A DNA stretch of 64,000 nt from Ichthyophis bannanicus (lineage: Eukaryota > Chordata > Amphibia > Gymnophiona > Ichthyophiidae), in NCBI GenBank assembly GCA_033557465.1, contig CM066034.1, positions 416,556,159 through 416,620,158 of the forward strand. The letters run 5' to 3'. The notes under the pieces were generated by a model that saw only the letters and a list, made by a program, of their open reading frames with translations, did no database searches and was not told where the DNA came from. Below are positions 12,050 to 23,195 of the stretch, piece after piece. Position 1 is the stretch's first letter. Each line of letters starts with the position of its first letter. A program made the position numbers and the translations under genes.

Positions 12050-14036
12050 ATTATAAGGTATCTACATCAATGTCTATGTCTATATTAACGTTACCGCACT
12101 ATAATATACATGCCCCTAATAGTAATAAGACAATTAATGAGAAAAAAAACTAGCTTTAATGCGGCCTTGAATATTTAAATTTTGAATTCCATGCCTTTGA
12201 AATGTTAATGTTCACAAAACCGGAAACTTGAATCTTCCATTTGTCCAGAGAAAATCTACAGCACCCTCACCGGTAACAGCACCTGGGCTCTCGGGTAACG
12301 GATTGCACCTTGTCTCCCTGACATCACAGGCTTCGGCTATTATATTTATTGGTCAAGATTCCATTACACAGCATAATTTTCACCTTAATTTTCTACGTCA
12401 AGCATCACGTATATTCAGAATGTGCATCTCTATGTCTCTATGTCATAGGTCAGATCTTATTAGCATAGGTCATCATGAGGAGACATACATGTATTCCCAG
12501 ACATAACTTCTTAAACAATAATTCTAACACAAGCAGTTTTCATATCTTTGTTTCAAGACTGAAGAGAAAGTTTCTCCCTGCACTGTCTGTATCATAAACA
12601 AACTTAGTTTCTCTGTTATGTGAAAGTTCAGCCTAGTTTTTCAGTAGAGTCTCTCAAGGTCGTTAGCTAAGTAATAAGCCCTGGAATGTCTGAGCTACTG
12701 AATCTGTGGTGTTAATTCTTTCTGAGGGCTTTCAGTAATATAGTGTTATTAAGTACCCTCACAGTGTACACAGCCCTGTACAGACAAGCTTCCTTTCAAT
12801 AGACACATGTACAATGCTGTCCCACAGAAGCGTTCTTTATACATTACCCCTGGCATTTTGCCTCTACCTTCTGTAAGGAGAGCCTGGAGGAGGAGGAGGT
12901 GAGCATAATCTATTCTCACTACTTGTGCAGTCTTTGGCAGTTGTTAAGACTGTCAGCAAAGTGCAAGCTGGTGAAATATTTTAGTAATATGGACTCATTT
13001 CCAATGGGAACTACAATGAGACCATTATCTATGTCAAATAGGTCAAGAAAAGGCTTTGACAACACTAAGCAGAGTGGAGAAAGATAGAATCAGGACTAGG
13101 TGCATGGGGATAAGGATGTGTAAGGGGGTGTGATGATGTAATGGAGGAGAGGAAAATATGATGGAAATGAGAGTTCAGGGCAGTCTGTTATATCTATGTA
13201 GCACTGGAAGGTATGTTGTGTGGCTATAAGAAAGGAAGAGTAGAGGAGATTAAACAACCCTTTCTCCTACACCCACACAGACATATACTATAAAAGATTG
13301 TTTCAGTATCCTGATGCTAGCTAGGAACTTGCTCCAAATTTACATAAAACAGTCCTGAAAATCCATACATGCAATTGGGTAAAACAAATTCTGGATCTAT
13401 CTCTCCAGCTAATCACTCTCATACTCAGGGATGCAAGTGATAGGAAGTAGAAACATTTTGCTCAGGCTCACAGATCAGCCTCCATGGGTGGTGGGGACCT
13501 TATGCAAATGTTTAGTTGCTGAGAATGCTATCACTTAGAATCAAGGATTTTGACACCTTTCTACATTCTGCATCCTATGTACAACTGCTTATTCTAGCAG
13601 TAAAATAACAAAACTTTTATCTGCTGATGAAAATCTGTTTTTGGTAGATGGACTTGCACTACCTCCTCCTGCTGCAAAATTTAATGACCAATAGCCTAAG
13701 AGTATTTTTCTAATATGTTGCACTGCAGTTCAGCACCGTGATCTCTGAACAGTTCCCATGACAGTGTCTTTTCACAGATTTGGCTGTGTTACTGGGAGAA
13801 AGTTCCTTCCAAAGGGGAATTGCTGCTAGTATTACTGACTACAGTTCCTCAGTAAAGTAATCTAATCCTGGCTTTATACAACCGTATACATGGAGATTAT
13901 TTCTTGTGTTCTGAAAACCTGAATTGAACTGCTTATCTTAATCAATTAAAATGCTTTAAGAATAAGGAAAATAATTGTCAGGGAATGAGATTTTTCCCTT
14001 TTTCCTGTCTTTTACTTTTAGCTTACTTCTATCTAC
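12050..14036. other. Unassigned non-coding stretch
   Basis: No gene, RNA or repeat family recognised between two CR1 copies. Small open frames (for example 12228-12506, 12899-13087) have no recognisable motif. Composition is AT-rich. Confidence 0.5.
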
Positions 14037-15092
14037 CATTAGTCTTAAATAGTTTACCCTGTTGCATCATTGCATGTCCCCTAGTCTTTCTATATTCTGA
14101 TAAGGTAAACAATCGATCTACGTTTTCCCGTTCCACTCTGTTCATTAATTTATAGACTTCTATCATATCTCCCCTCAGCCGTCTCTTTTCCAGGTTAAAG
14201 AGCCCTAACCTTTTTATCCTTTCTTCATAGGAGTATCCTTCCAACCCCTTTACCATTTTGGTGGCTCTTCTCTGAACCTTTTCTAAAATCGCTATATCCT
14301 TTTTAAGATACGGTGACCAGAATTGCACACAATATTCAAGGTGCGGTCTCACCATGGAACGATATAGAGGCATTATAATATATTTTGTTTTATTTTCCAT
14401 TCCTTTCCTTATGATACCTAACATTCTATTTGCTCTCTTGGCCGCTGCTGCACACTGGGCCGAGGGTTTTAACATGGTATCCACAATGACGCCTAAATCA
14501 TTTTCCTGGGTGGTGGTTCCTAATGTGGAACCTTGCATCGTGTAACCATAGTTTGGGTTGTTCTTCCCTAGGTGCATAACCTTGCACTTTGTCCACATTA
14601 AATTTCATCTGCCATGTTGATGCCCAGTCTTCCAATTTATCAAGATCCTCTTGCAATTTTCCACAATCCTCTTGGGTTTTAACAACTTTAAATAGTTTTG
14701 TGTCATCTGCAAATTTGATAACCTCACTTGTTATTCCACTTTCCAGGTGATTTATGAATATGTCAAAAAGCAGCGGACCCAGCACAGATCCCTGGGGTAC
14801 ACCACTATTCATCTTTCTCCATTGGGAAAATTGGCCATTTAGCCCTACCCTCTTAACCGGTTCCTGATCCACAATAGTACACTGCCTCCTGTCCCATGAC
14901 TCTTTAGTTTTGCAAAAGGTCTCTGATGAGGGACCTTGTCAAAAGCTTTCTGAAAGTCCAGATACACAATATCAACCGACTCACCTTTGTCCACCTGATT
15001 ATTCACTCCTTCAAAAAAACATAACAGATTAGTAAGACAAGATCTTCCTTGTCGAAAGCCATGTTGGCTGTCTCCCATTAGGTCATGACTAT
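14037..15092 (-). mobile_element. CR1 family A, 3' half of a copy split by an LTR element
   Basis: Minus-strand continuation of the copy at 21391-23195. It contains RT from the SRQGRSCL region (GFRQGRSCLTNLL) through YLDFQKAFDKVPH, FADDTKLF and the C-terminal RPHLEYCVQFW region. It stops abruptly inside the ORF2 C-terminus at about 14037, with no CR1 tail. The break at 15092 is the LTR-element insertion point, and sequence on the two sides joins cleanly compared with the family-A copy at 10660-10690. Confidence 0.92.
14037..15092 (-). pseudogene. CR1 ORF2 RT, C-terminal part, broken
   Basis: Reads in pieces: up to 14845 (palm start), 14872-14498 (PQGSVLGPLLF, FADD box) and 14598-14029 (thumb and C-terminal region). 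The frame changes near 14860 and again near 14550. The RT active-site FADD is present but the protein is interrupted upstream by the 6.3-kb LTR element and truncated downstream. Confidence 0.85.
15089..15092 (+). other. Target-site duplication ctat, left
   Basis: ctat stands directly before the TG of the 5' LTR; the same four bases follow the CA of the 3' LTR at 21391-21394. In the uninterrupted CR1 copy the site occurs once (minus-strand equivalent of gactatctac). Confidence 0.92.
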
Positions 15093-16639
15093 TGTAGTGA
15101 GGAATGCCCTCAAGAAGAGATGGAAATAGGGGAAAATCCTGAGGGAGTAAATAGCACTGCACTGACAGACAGGATTTTCAAGCCAGAGATGAAAAAAACA
15201 CAGCTCTCTGCTGAGCTCAGGCCACACCTCAGCTCAGAGGAGGAGACAGATGGGTTCACTGATTGGTCACACCCAGGGAAGGTCAGGGAGTGCAGGGAAG
15301 TGAACCCTTTTTAAATCCTCAAGCAATGCAGAGAGGGAGGAGAGAAGGAAGAGAGGAGACGGGAAGCAGTCCAGGAAGGAGTTCAGGAGGAACTGCCAGA
15401 AGGATAAGCAAGCTAGAACCTTGGAGCAGGGCAGAACCTGGGAGCAGTGAACATTGGAGACAGGAACATCCCTGGAAGAAACGTTACTGCAAGGTAGAGC
15501 CTGGGAACAAGAAAGCTAGCAGAGCTAATACCTGGAGAAACGGTAGTTGAACCTATAGCAGCCAAGGCTATAACTGCAACAGAGAAAGCCAAGAGGAAAA
15601 CTATCAGCCGAGCAATTACCAGAAGGCCAGTAGAAATAGCTACTAGAAAGCTGAGTTCCAAACCCTGGGAGATAGCAGGAGAAAAAGTACCAGCGCTTAT
15701 CTAAAAGTCCCTGGCAAAGGTAAAGCTGATATTTCCAATTTTAACTCTTTGCTTGAGAAGCCTTTTACCTATGCTAACGTTCAAAAGACTAACCGAGCAC
15801 AGTTAGCTGATAGCAAGTGGGGGAAGGGATTTACCCTTGCTGGAAGCTATCAGCTGAACCCTCTGGGGCAGGAACTTATGCAGGCTTTTGTCAGAAAAGG
15901 AAAATGTTTATCCTAAGGAAAATGTGCATAAACAAGCTGAATTGCTTTTAAGACAATTTCGGGAGTTCCTGGAAGGGAGGTTAGGGAAAGATAACAAACC
16001 TGACAAAGATACCTTTAATTCTGGCTCTGAAGAATGTATGCAGGTGGATGAGTGTTTGCCCGCAATAGAATTTGAACCCTTTGCTATGGACTGTTCAACT
16101 TGTCTTATAGAAACGAGCAGTGGTACACAGTATTGAGAACTGTATGAAGGAATACAGAGTAATTTGCCATACCTGCTGCCACCTTGAAAAGCTTTGCAAG
16201 TTGTTTAATAAGCTTAATCACCTGTTGAAAGTAAGCAGCCATGCTGTACAGAAAAGCAACTGTTTCAGTTCCGGTATTTTCTTTAAGTGACCACAAGAGG
16301 CAGTGCCTAGTGAAAGGCAAAGGAACTGTGAAACAGCCAAATACTGCTGATTAATTTATGTTGCATTTCCTGTGTTTATGCTTCAACCTTTATGTTGGTG
16401 TTGCATTCTTTTTGCGTTTGTTGTATTGAACTTTGATGCGCTGTAGAAAATCCCCACAAATAAATATTCTTGCAGCCTTACCTACTCGAGTCATAACTAC
16501 AGCTCAGTCCTTAAGGGAGACAAGCGAACTACAGGTCCCAGAATTCCTGGGGACATCTAACAAAGCTTTATTCCATAAAGGACATTCTAAAGGCCACTCC
16601 TGCCTGTAAGTCCTTGGCCCAGGTAGGAGGTTTGTTGCA
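15093..16639 (+). repeat. 5' LTR
   Basis: 1547 bp, tgtagtgagg... ttgttgca. Closely matches 19841-21390. Contains the same overlapping open frames as the 3' LTR, but here the first is stopped by a TGA at about 15549 and a single-base deletion occurs near 15871. An aataaa polyadenylation signal occurs at about 16461, near the LTR end. Confidence 0.95.
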
Positions 16640-16961
16640 AGTGGCGTAGTCTTGAGGATACCGCGCATGCGCTAAAAGCAGCAACGCCAGGATCTGCAAG
16701 AAACAACTTCCCTGAGGAGCCCAGCTGAGGAGCATCCGAGAAGGGGGAAGAAGGGCAGTACAAAGAAGGCTACAGGAGTCTTCATTGGTGATAAGTGTGA
16801 AACTCCACCTAAGCCAGGTAAAGGGTATCCACCTGGGAGAGGTTAGGATACCAGGGCAAGGGTGAAGGCTAGGCCTTTAAAAAAAAAATAAAAGAAGGAG
16901 AGAAGGTTTGTTGTTGTGGTATAGCACTTTGGTCTGTGTTTTGTGCTTTCAGAATTCCACG
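16640..16961 (+). other. LTR element leader with presumed primer-binding site
   Basis: Untranslated leader between LTR and gag. The first bases (agtggcgtagt) are where the tRNA primer would pair; the tRNA is not identified. The remainder is purine-rich with an A run near 16879. Confidence 0.6.
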
Positions 16962-19877
16962 ATGTCGCTTGAGTAGCAAGAGGTCTTCAAGTGGATGGCA
17001 GCACAATTTGAGCGGCAAAGGGACTTGGCTTTAGAAGCGCAGGAGAGGGCAGCTGCGAACTTCCAAGCACAACAGAAACCTCTTCTTGAACTGCTGGAGA
17101 CATGGTTGACAGAGCAGAAGAACCAGACTGAACCACCTGTAGCTCCACCAGGTTTCACCCCACCAGCTTCTTTAAGTACACTTGGTTTTCAAGCTGGGGC
17201 AATGTTTAACTTTGGTCAGCTCACAGAGAAAGATGACATCGATGATTTCATTGAAAGTTTTGAGAGAGTGGCTTACCTTAGTGCTTGGCCTAAGGAGCAC
17301 TGGGCCATGCGCTTTGTGGCGTCCCTTACTGGGGAAGCTATGGCCGCTTATCGAGCCATGACACCCATGCTCGCTGGAAATTACGATGAGCTCAAGAGGG
17401 CAGTGAGAGAAAGATTGGGGCTCATCCCACTAGTTTATCACAACCTTCTAAGAGCTGTAAAACTACGGCCAAATGAGACCCCTAAAGCACTATGTCTCAG
17501 AATTCGCAGCTTAGTAAATAAGTGGCTAACTCCAGAAGAGAAATCCATAGAATCCATTCTAGACAGTTTAGTTTCGGAACATTATATGAATGCCTTACCT
17601 AGTGAAATCTGCACCTTCCTGATCCTACAAAGCTGTAAAACCCCGCAAGAAGCTGTTACGCTTTCTGAACGCTTTATGGAGGCAGAGTTAACTGCCCATG
17701 AAGGTAGCAGTGCTTCAAAGGGGGCAGCAACTTCTGTATCAGAAAGGAGGTGGGGGATAAAAGATGAGTCCGTGAGAATGTGTATGCCAACTCTGAAAGG
17801 TCCTGTAACCAAGAGAAAATGTTTTAAGTGTGGTAAAGAGGGCCATGTGCTGAGAAACTGTTTTGTAAAGACAGCACTGGTAGCAGAAAATTCTCAAAAT
17901 GTGGGAGAAGGTTTTCTACTCTCAGTGGAGGTGCAAGGAATTACTACCATAGCACTGTTGGACTCGGGGGCTGAACAGAGCATGCTATCAAGAGAGCTCT
18001 GGCAGCAGATCGAGGCCAAGAATAGAGGAGTAGCAATTCAGCCTGTGAGCACAGTTAAAATACGTTGCATTCATGGGGGTACTTCACTCTACCCTGTGTA
18101 TAGTCTCCAAGTAAAAGGGTTGGGGGCGAACAGAACTATTCCCTTAGCGGTAGTGCCTAAGCTGCCCCATACTGTAGTTTTGGGGAGAGACTGGCCACAG
18201 TTCCATAGGGGTATGGAACAAGGCTTACTGAGGAAAGGTGCTATGGTGTCCACAAGAGCCCAATCAGAAGCCCTAGGAAATAATGAAGAACCCCCAGAGG
18301 AGCCCATAGAATATTTTCCCTCACATGAGGACTTGATAACTACCCCGGGAAATAAAACTAAAAAGGGAAAAGGAGAAAAGTGCAGGGAGAGACAGCCTCG
18401 ATCTCACCACAGGGCAGAAGTACAAGCAGGACAAGGGTTGCCATGGGTACCGGGGGAATTAGTGGGCAAATTCCCTACATTCCCTAAGGAGCAACAAGCT
18501 GATCCCGCTCTAACCCAGGCATTTAAGTGGGCCCAGAGTGATAGAGACTCTCTACCCAGGTTCTTTTTAGATACGGGGATACTCTATAGGGAAAGTAGAG
18601 ATCCATGTACGGGAAATAACCGTAAACAGTTGGCGGTGCCAGCAACATTTAAAAACATAGTTCTAAGGCTGGCACATGACCACCCAGTTGGGGGACACAA
18701 GGGCATTCAAGGAACCCTGGACCAAATCTTGGCGAGATTCTATTGGCCAGGCGTCTTTAAAGAGACAGCCAAGTTTTGTGAGGCCTGTCCTGCATGCCAA
18801 CGGGTTTCTGCAGCTCATCCTAGGGACGTGCCCATGATACCTTCACCGGTAATTACTGAGCCAATCCATAGAATAGCCGTAGACATTGTTGGACCCTTAA
18901 CAAAAACGCCCCGACGGTTCCAATATATATTAGTGGTTGTAGACCATGCAACGAGATTCCCTTGGGCCATGCCGCTTCGCACCATATCCACGAAGGTGGT
19001 GGCAGGAGAGCTCATAAAGTTATTTTGCGAAGTTGGTTTCCCTCATGAGGTTCTTACGGATAGAGGAAGCAACTTCATGTCGAAGTATTTAGAGCAAGTG
19101 TGGGATGCATTCAGTATCCGCCACATTAAGACCTCCGCATATCATCCCCAAACCAACGGTTTGGTAGAGAAACAAAATCAGACGCTCAAAAGAATGCTAC
19201 GCCGCAGTTTGGAAGGGGATATGGCTAGCAGGGACACAATGCTCCCATTTGTCCTATATGCTTGTAGGGAGAGAAAACAATTATCTCTAGGGACAGCGCC
19301 ATATGAACTAATGTACGGCAGATCACCTCGTGGGGTATTAGACATTCTAAGAGAACAGTGGGTAGAACCGGATGTGAAGGAGGTAGGTGTACCCAAGATT
19401 TTAAAAGACTTAAAGGGCCGTTTACGTCGCACCTCACAGGTTGCGGAGGTTAATTTAAAGCATAGCTAAACTAGGCAGAAGTCCTATTATGATCATGACA
19501 CAAAGCCTCACCATTTGGCTGTGGGCGAAAAAGTCATCGTGATGGTAGCAGGGCCCGAATCAAAATTCGAGAGCCACTGGAAAGGGCCTTATAGGGTAGT
19601 GCAGCCTGTAGGACCAGTTTCCTATCTGGTTGAAAATAGAAAAGGTCACCGACAAGTCTACCACGTTAATGTTCTGAAGCCCTGGCATGATAGGGTAGCG
19701 TTAGCCCATCTGGCCACAATAGCCTCAGATGTAGAAAAGCCTGAAAAGACACAAAATATTGCAGAGCCCTTGTATTGTATCACGTGCTGTGCCAGTGATA
19801 CTAGGCCAGCCCGTGATATCTTAAGGGGGGGGGGGGGATCTGTAGTGAGGAATGCCCTCAAGAAGAGATGGAAATAG
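16962..19877 (+). pseudogene. Gag-protease-integrase polyprotein, two in-frame stops, no RT
   Basis: The likely natural start is the ATG at 16962, but a TAG at 16974-16976 follows; the long open frame begins at the ATG at 16995 (824 aa to 19469). Counting from 16995: residues 139-232 resemble a SCAN/capsid C-terminal region (KWLTPEEKSIE...LPSEI); CCHC zinc knuckle CFKCGKEGHVLRNC at 276-289; protease LLDSGAEQSML at 321-331; integrase zinc module H563, H568, C598, C601; integrase catalytic D630, D689 and E725 with 35 residues between the last two. A single TAA at 19467-19469 then cuts the integrase, and the same frame continues to 19877 with a GPY/F-like module (HWKGPYRVV). No RT or RNase H motif exists anywhere in the internal region. 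Confidence 0.92.
19823..19838 (+). other. Polypurine tract
   Basis: aag followed by a long G run and a, ending two bases before the 3' LTR. It would serve as primer for plus-strand DNA synthesis. Confidence 0.85.
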
Positions 19878-20017
19878 GGGAAAATCCTGAGGGAGTAAAT
19901 AGCACTGCACTGACAGACAGGTATTTCAAGCCAGAGATGAAAAAAAACACAGCTCTCTGCTGAGCTCAGGCCACACCTCAGCTCAGAGGAGGAGACAGGT
20001 GGGTTCACTGATTGGTC

Positions 20018-20701
20018 ATGCCCAGGGAAGGTCAGGGAGTGCAGGGAAGTGAACCCTTTTTAAATCCTCAAGCAATGCAGAGAGGGAGGAGAGAAGGAAG
20101 AGAGGAGATGGGAAGCAGTCCGGGAAAGAGTTCAGGAGGAACTGCCAGAAGGATAAGCAAGCTAGAACCTTGGAGCAGGGCAGAACCTGGGAGCAGTGAA
20201 CATTGGAGACAGGAACATCCCTGGAAGAAATGTTACTGCAAGGTAGAGCCTGGGAACAAGAAAGCTAGTAGAGCTAATACGTGGAGAAACGGTAGTTGGA
20301 CCTATAGCAGCCAAGGCTATAACTGCAACAGAGAAAGCCAAGAGGAAAACTATCAGCCGAGCAATTACCAGAAGGCCAGTGGAAATAGCTACAAGAAAGC
20401 TGAGTTCCAAACCCTGGGAGATAGCAGGAGAAATTGTACCAGCGCTTATCTAAAAGTCCCTGGCAAAGGTAAAGCTGATATTTCCAATTTTAACTCTTTG
20501 CTTGAGAAGCCTTTTACCTATGCTAACATTCAAAAGACTAACCGAGCACAGTTAGCTGATAGCAAGTGGGGGAAGGAATTTGCCCTTGCTGGAAGCTATC
20601 AGCTGAACCCTCTGGGGCAGGAACCTTATGCAGGCTTTTATCAGAAAAGGAAAATGTTTATCCTAAGGAAAATGTGCATAAACAAGCTGAATTGCTTTTA
20701 A
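20018..20701 (+). CDS. LTR-encoded open frame 1, unknown function
   Basis: About 227 codons from the ATG at 20018 to the stop at 20699-20701, entirely inside the 3' LTR. The N-terminal half is basic and Gly/Arg/Ser-rich (QRGRREGREE), the rest polar with many Asn, Tyr and Gln. I do not recognise it. The 5' LTR has the same sequence but lacks this ATG and has a TGA at about 15549, so one LTR preserves what the other has lost. It could be coding, or an accident of composition. It overlaps the next frame by about 130 bases. Confidence 0.4.
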   Translation: MPREGQGVQGSEPFLNPQAMQRGRREGREEMGSSPGKSSGGTARRISKLEPWSRAEPGSSEHWRQEHPWKKCYCKVEPGNKKASRANTWRNGSWTYSSQGYNCNRESQEENYQPSNYQKASGNSYKKAEFQTLGDSRRNCTSAYLKVPGKGKADISNFNSLLEKPFTYANIQKTNRAQLADSKWGKEFALAGSYQLNPLGQEPYAGFYQKRKMFILRKMCINKLNCF

Positions 20702-20886
20702 GCCAATTTCGGGAGTTCCTGGAAGGGAGGTTAGGGAAAGATAACAAACCTGACAAAGATACCTTTAATTCTGGCTCTGAAGAATGTATGCAGGTGGATG
20801 AGTGTTTGCCCACAATACAATTTGAACCCTCTGCTATGGACTGTTCAACTTGTCTTATAGAAAAGAGCAGTGGTACAGAGCATTGA
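20566..20886 (+). CDS. LTR-encoded open frame 2, unknown function
   Basis: Acidic, helix-forming frame (LLSEKENVYPKENVHKQ, then QFREFLEGRLGKDNK) that ends with a Cys-containing tail (MDCSTCLIE). The equivalent in the 5' LTR (about 15888-16136) is also open, with several amino-acid changes but no stop. It lies in a different frame from open frame 1, which runs into it, so the two may be one gene joined by a frameshift. A further small frame with HTCCHLEKLCK follows at about 20895. No family recognised. Confidence 0.4.
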   Translation: MGEGICPCWKLSAEPSGAGTLCRLLSEKENVYPKENVHKQAELLLSQFREFLEGRLGKDNKPDKDTFNSGSEECMQVDECLPTIQFEPSAMDCSTCLIEKSSGTEH

Positions 20887-21390
20887 GAACTGTATGAAGG
20901 AATACAGAGTAATTTGCCATACCTGCTGCCACCTTGAAAAGCTTTGCAAGTTGTTTAATAAGCTTAATCACCTGTTGAAAGTAAGCAGCCGTGCTGTACA
21001 GAAAAGCAACTGTTTCAGTTCCGGTATTTTCTTTAAGTGACCACAAGAGGCAGTGCCTAGTGAAAGGCAAAGGAACTGTGAAACAGCCAAATACTGCTGA
21101 TTAATTTATGTTGCATTTCCTGTGTTTATGCTTCAACCTTTATGTTGGAGTTGCATCCTTTTTGCGTTTGTTGTACTGAACTTTGATGTGCTGGAGAAAA
21201 TCCCCACAAATAAATATTCTTGCAGCCTTACCTACTCGAGTCATAACTACAGCTCAGTCTTTAAGGGAGACAAGCGAACTACAGGTCCCAGAATTCCTGG
21301 GGACATCTAACAAAGCTTTATTCCATAAAGGACATTCCAAAGGCCACTCCTGCCTGTAAGCCCTTGGGCTCAGGTAGGAGGATTGTTGCA

Positions 21391-21394
21391 CTAT
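21391..21394 (+). other. Target-site duplication ctat, right
   Basis: Partner of 15089-15092; the CR1 sequence resumes directly after it (ctacatgctgagtaat). Confidence 0.92.
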
Positions 21395-21411
21395 CTACAT
21401 GCTGAGTAATT

Positions 21412-23190
21412 TTATTCTTTATGATGGTTTTCTACCATTTTTCCCGGTACTGATGTCAGGCTCACCGGTCTGTAGTTTCCCGGATCACCCCTGGAACCCT
21501 TTTTAAAAATTGGTGTTACATTCGAGATCCTCCAATCTTCAAGTATTAGAGATGATTTTAATGATAGTTCACAGATTACTAATAGCAGGTCTGCAATCTC
21601 ATATTTCAGTTCTTTCAACACCCTTGGATGTATACCATCCGGCCCAGGTGATTTGCTACTCTTCAGTTTATCTAATAGTTGTAATACATCTTCCTGATGT
21701 ATCGATATTTCCTTCAATTCTTCCGCACCTTTAAATACCACTTCAGTCATGGGTAACATCCCTATATCTTCCTCAGTAAAGACTGAAGCAAAGAATTCAT
21801 TCAGTCTCTCCGCTATCGCCTTGTCTCCTCTTAGTGCTCCTTTAACTCCTTTATCATCTAATGGACCAACTGACTCTCTCACAGGTTTTTTGCTACGAAT
21901 GTACTTGAAAAGGTCTTTACTTCGCGTTTTTGCTTCCGCAGCAAGCTTCTTCTCAAATTCTCCCTTTGCCTGCCTTATCAATGCCTTGCATTTGACTTGT
22001 CAGTGCTTGTGTTGTTTCCAGGTTTCGTCGTTTGGCTCTTTTTTCCATTTCCTGAAAGATGCTTTTTTGGCAACAACAGCCTCTCTGACCTCACCTTTAA
22101 ACCATGCTGGCAGTTTTTTGGACTTCCTTCCACTTTTCTTAAAGCGTGGAATACAGCTGGTCTGGGCTTCCAAGATAGTATTTTTCAACAACAGCCAAGC
22201 CTGATGTACGTCTTTAACCTTTGCAACTGCTCCTTTTTGGTTTTTCTTAACTGTTTTCCTCATTTTATCATAGTCTCCCTTTCGAAAGTTAAAAGGTAGT
22301 ACTGTGGATTTACTTACTATCCCTCCTCCACTAATTAAATCAAAGGCGATCATGCTATGATCACTTTTGCCAAGTGGCCCCAACACCCTTATCTCTTGCA
22401 CTAGATCTGGTGTTCCACTAAGGACTAGGTCTAATATGGCTTCCACTCTGGTCAGTTCATGAACCAGCTGCTCCAAGAAGCAGTCATTTATTTCATCTAG
22501 GAACTTTATCTCCCTAGCATGTCCTGACGTGACACTGACCCAGTCGATACCGGGGTAGTTGAAATCACCCATTATTATTACTGCGCTGTAACTTTTGTTA
22601 GCTTCCTTGATTTCTTTGAGCATTTCATCATCCATTTGGTCATTCTGGCCAGGCGCTCGATAGTACACCCCCACTGCCATTGCCTTCCCCCTTTTAGATG
22701 GAATTTCAATCCATATAGATTCTACAGCAGATTTTGTTTCCTGCAAAACTGTAATCCTTTCTGACTCAATGCCCTCTCTAACATAGAGAGCAACCCCTCC
22801 ACCAATTTGATCAGCTCTATCATTACGATATAGTTTGTACCCAGGTATCACAGTGTCCCACTGGTTGTCCTCCTTCCACCATGTCTCTGATATTCCAATC
22901 ATATCTAACCTTTCATTTAGTGCTATATATTCTAACTCTCCCATCTTATTTTTTAGACTTCTAGCATTTGCATACAAGCATTTTAGAGAATGTATTTTAT
23001 TCATATTAATTTGGCTATTGTTAGACATGGGTAATTTGGGATCTTTAAGCTCTGTCTGCTCCATACTTGAGGGCATTTGGGCTACTTTACTCTTTTGTGG
23101 AACCTCTCTGCTTTTGGTAGTATCCTTCAAAGATACATTCTTCCGAACCATCCGCTCTTTGGCGACTGTCGGCTTTCCCCTAATATCTAG
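21412..23190 (-). pseudogene. CR1 ORF2 endonuclease and RT N-terminal part
   Basis: The endonuclease frame is open from the 5' junction down to 22000 (ANARSLKNKM, GISETWWKED, MGDFNYPGIDW, GKSDHSMIAFD), so this copy keeps all metal-binding and catalytic motifs. A frame change near 21990 leads into 21981-21412, which carries SPGPDGIHPRVL and NYRPVSLTSVPGK. It is then cut by the LTR insertion. Compared with the copy at 8925-11880 it lacks the 9405 frame change, so the two copies decayed independently. Confidence 0.9.
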
Positions 23191-23195
23191 TTTAA

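Larger units (their letters stand above)
15093..21390 (+). mobile_element. Ty3/gypsy-type LTR retrotransposon without RT, probably Gmr1-like
   Basis: 6298 bp, bounded by two 1.55-kb LTRs starting TG and ending CA, with a 4-bp target duplication. Internal order: leader, gag with a SCAN-like capsid region and zinc knuckle, aspartic protease, integrase with GPY/F-like end, then a polypurine tract. Integrase directly follows protease. In Gmr1-like gypsy elements the integrase also precedes RT, and SCAN domains are known to derive from the capsid of that group, so this fits a Gmr1-like element that has lost its RT-RNase H. The two LTRs differ by about 2-3% in the ~450 bases compared by eye, so insertion is relatively recent and must have used RT from elsewhere. 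Confidence 0.93.
19841..21390 (+). repeat. 3' LTR
   Basis: 1550 bp, TG...CA, closely matching the 5' LTR. It keeps a longer open frame than the 5' copy (see the two entries inside it). An aataaa occurs at about 21208. Followed by the target duplication ctat at 21391-21394. Confidence 0.95.
21391..23195 (-). mobile_element. CR1 family A, 5' half of the copy split by the LTR element
   Basis: Minus strand. Its 5' end is at about 23195, matching the family-A copy from about 8884, just after ORF1, so it is 5' truncated. It is fused there to family B sequence. Contains ORF2 endonuclease and the first part of RT. Confidence 0.92.
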
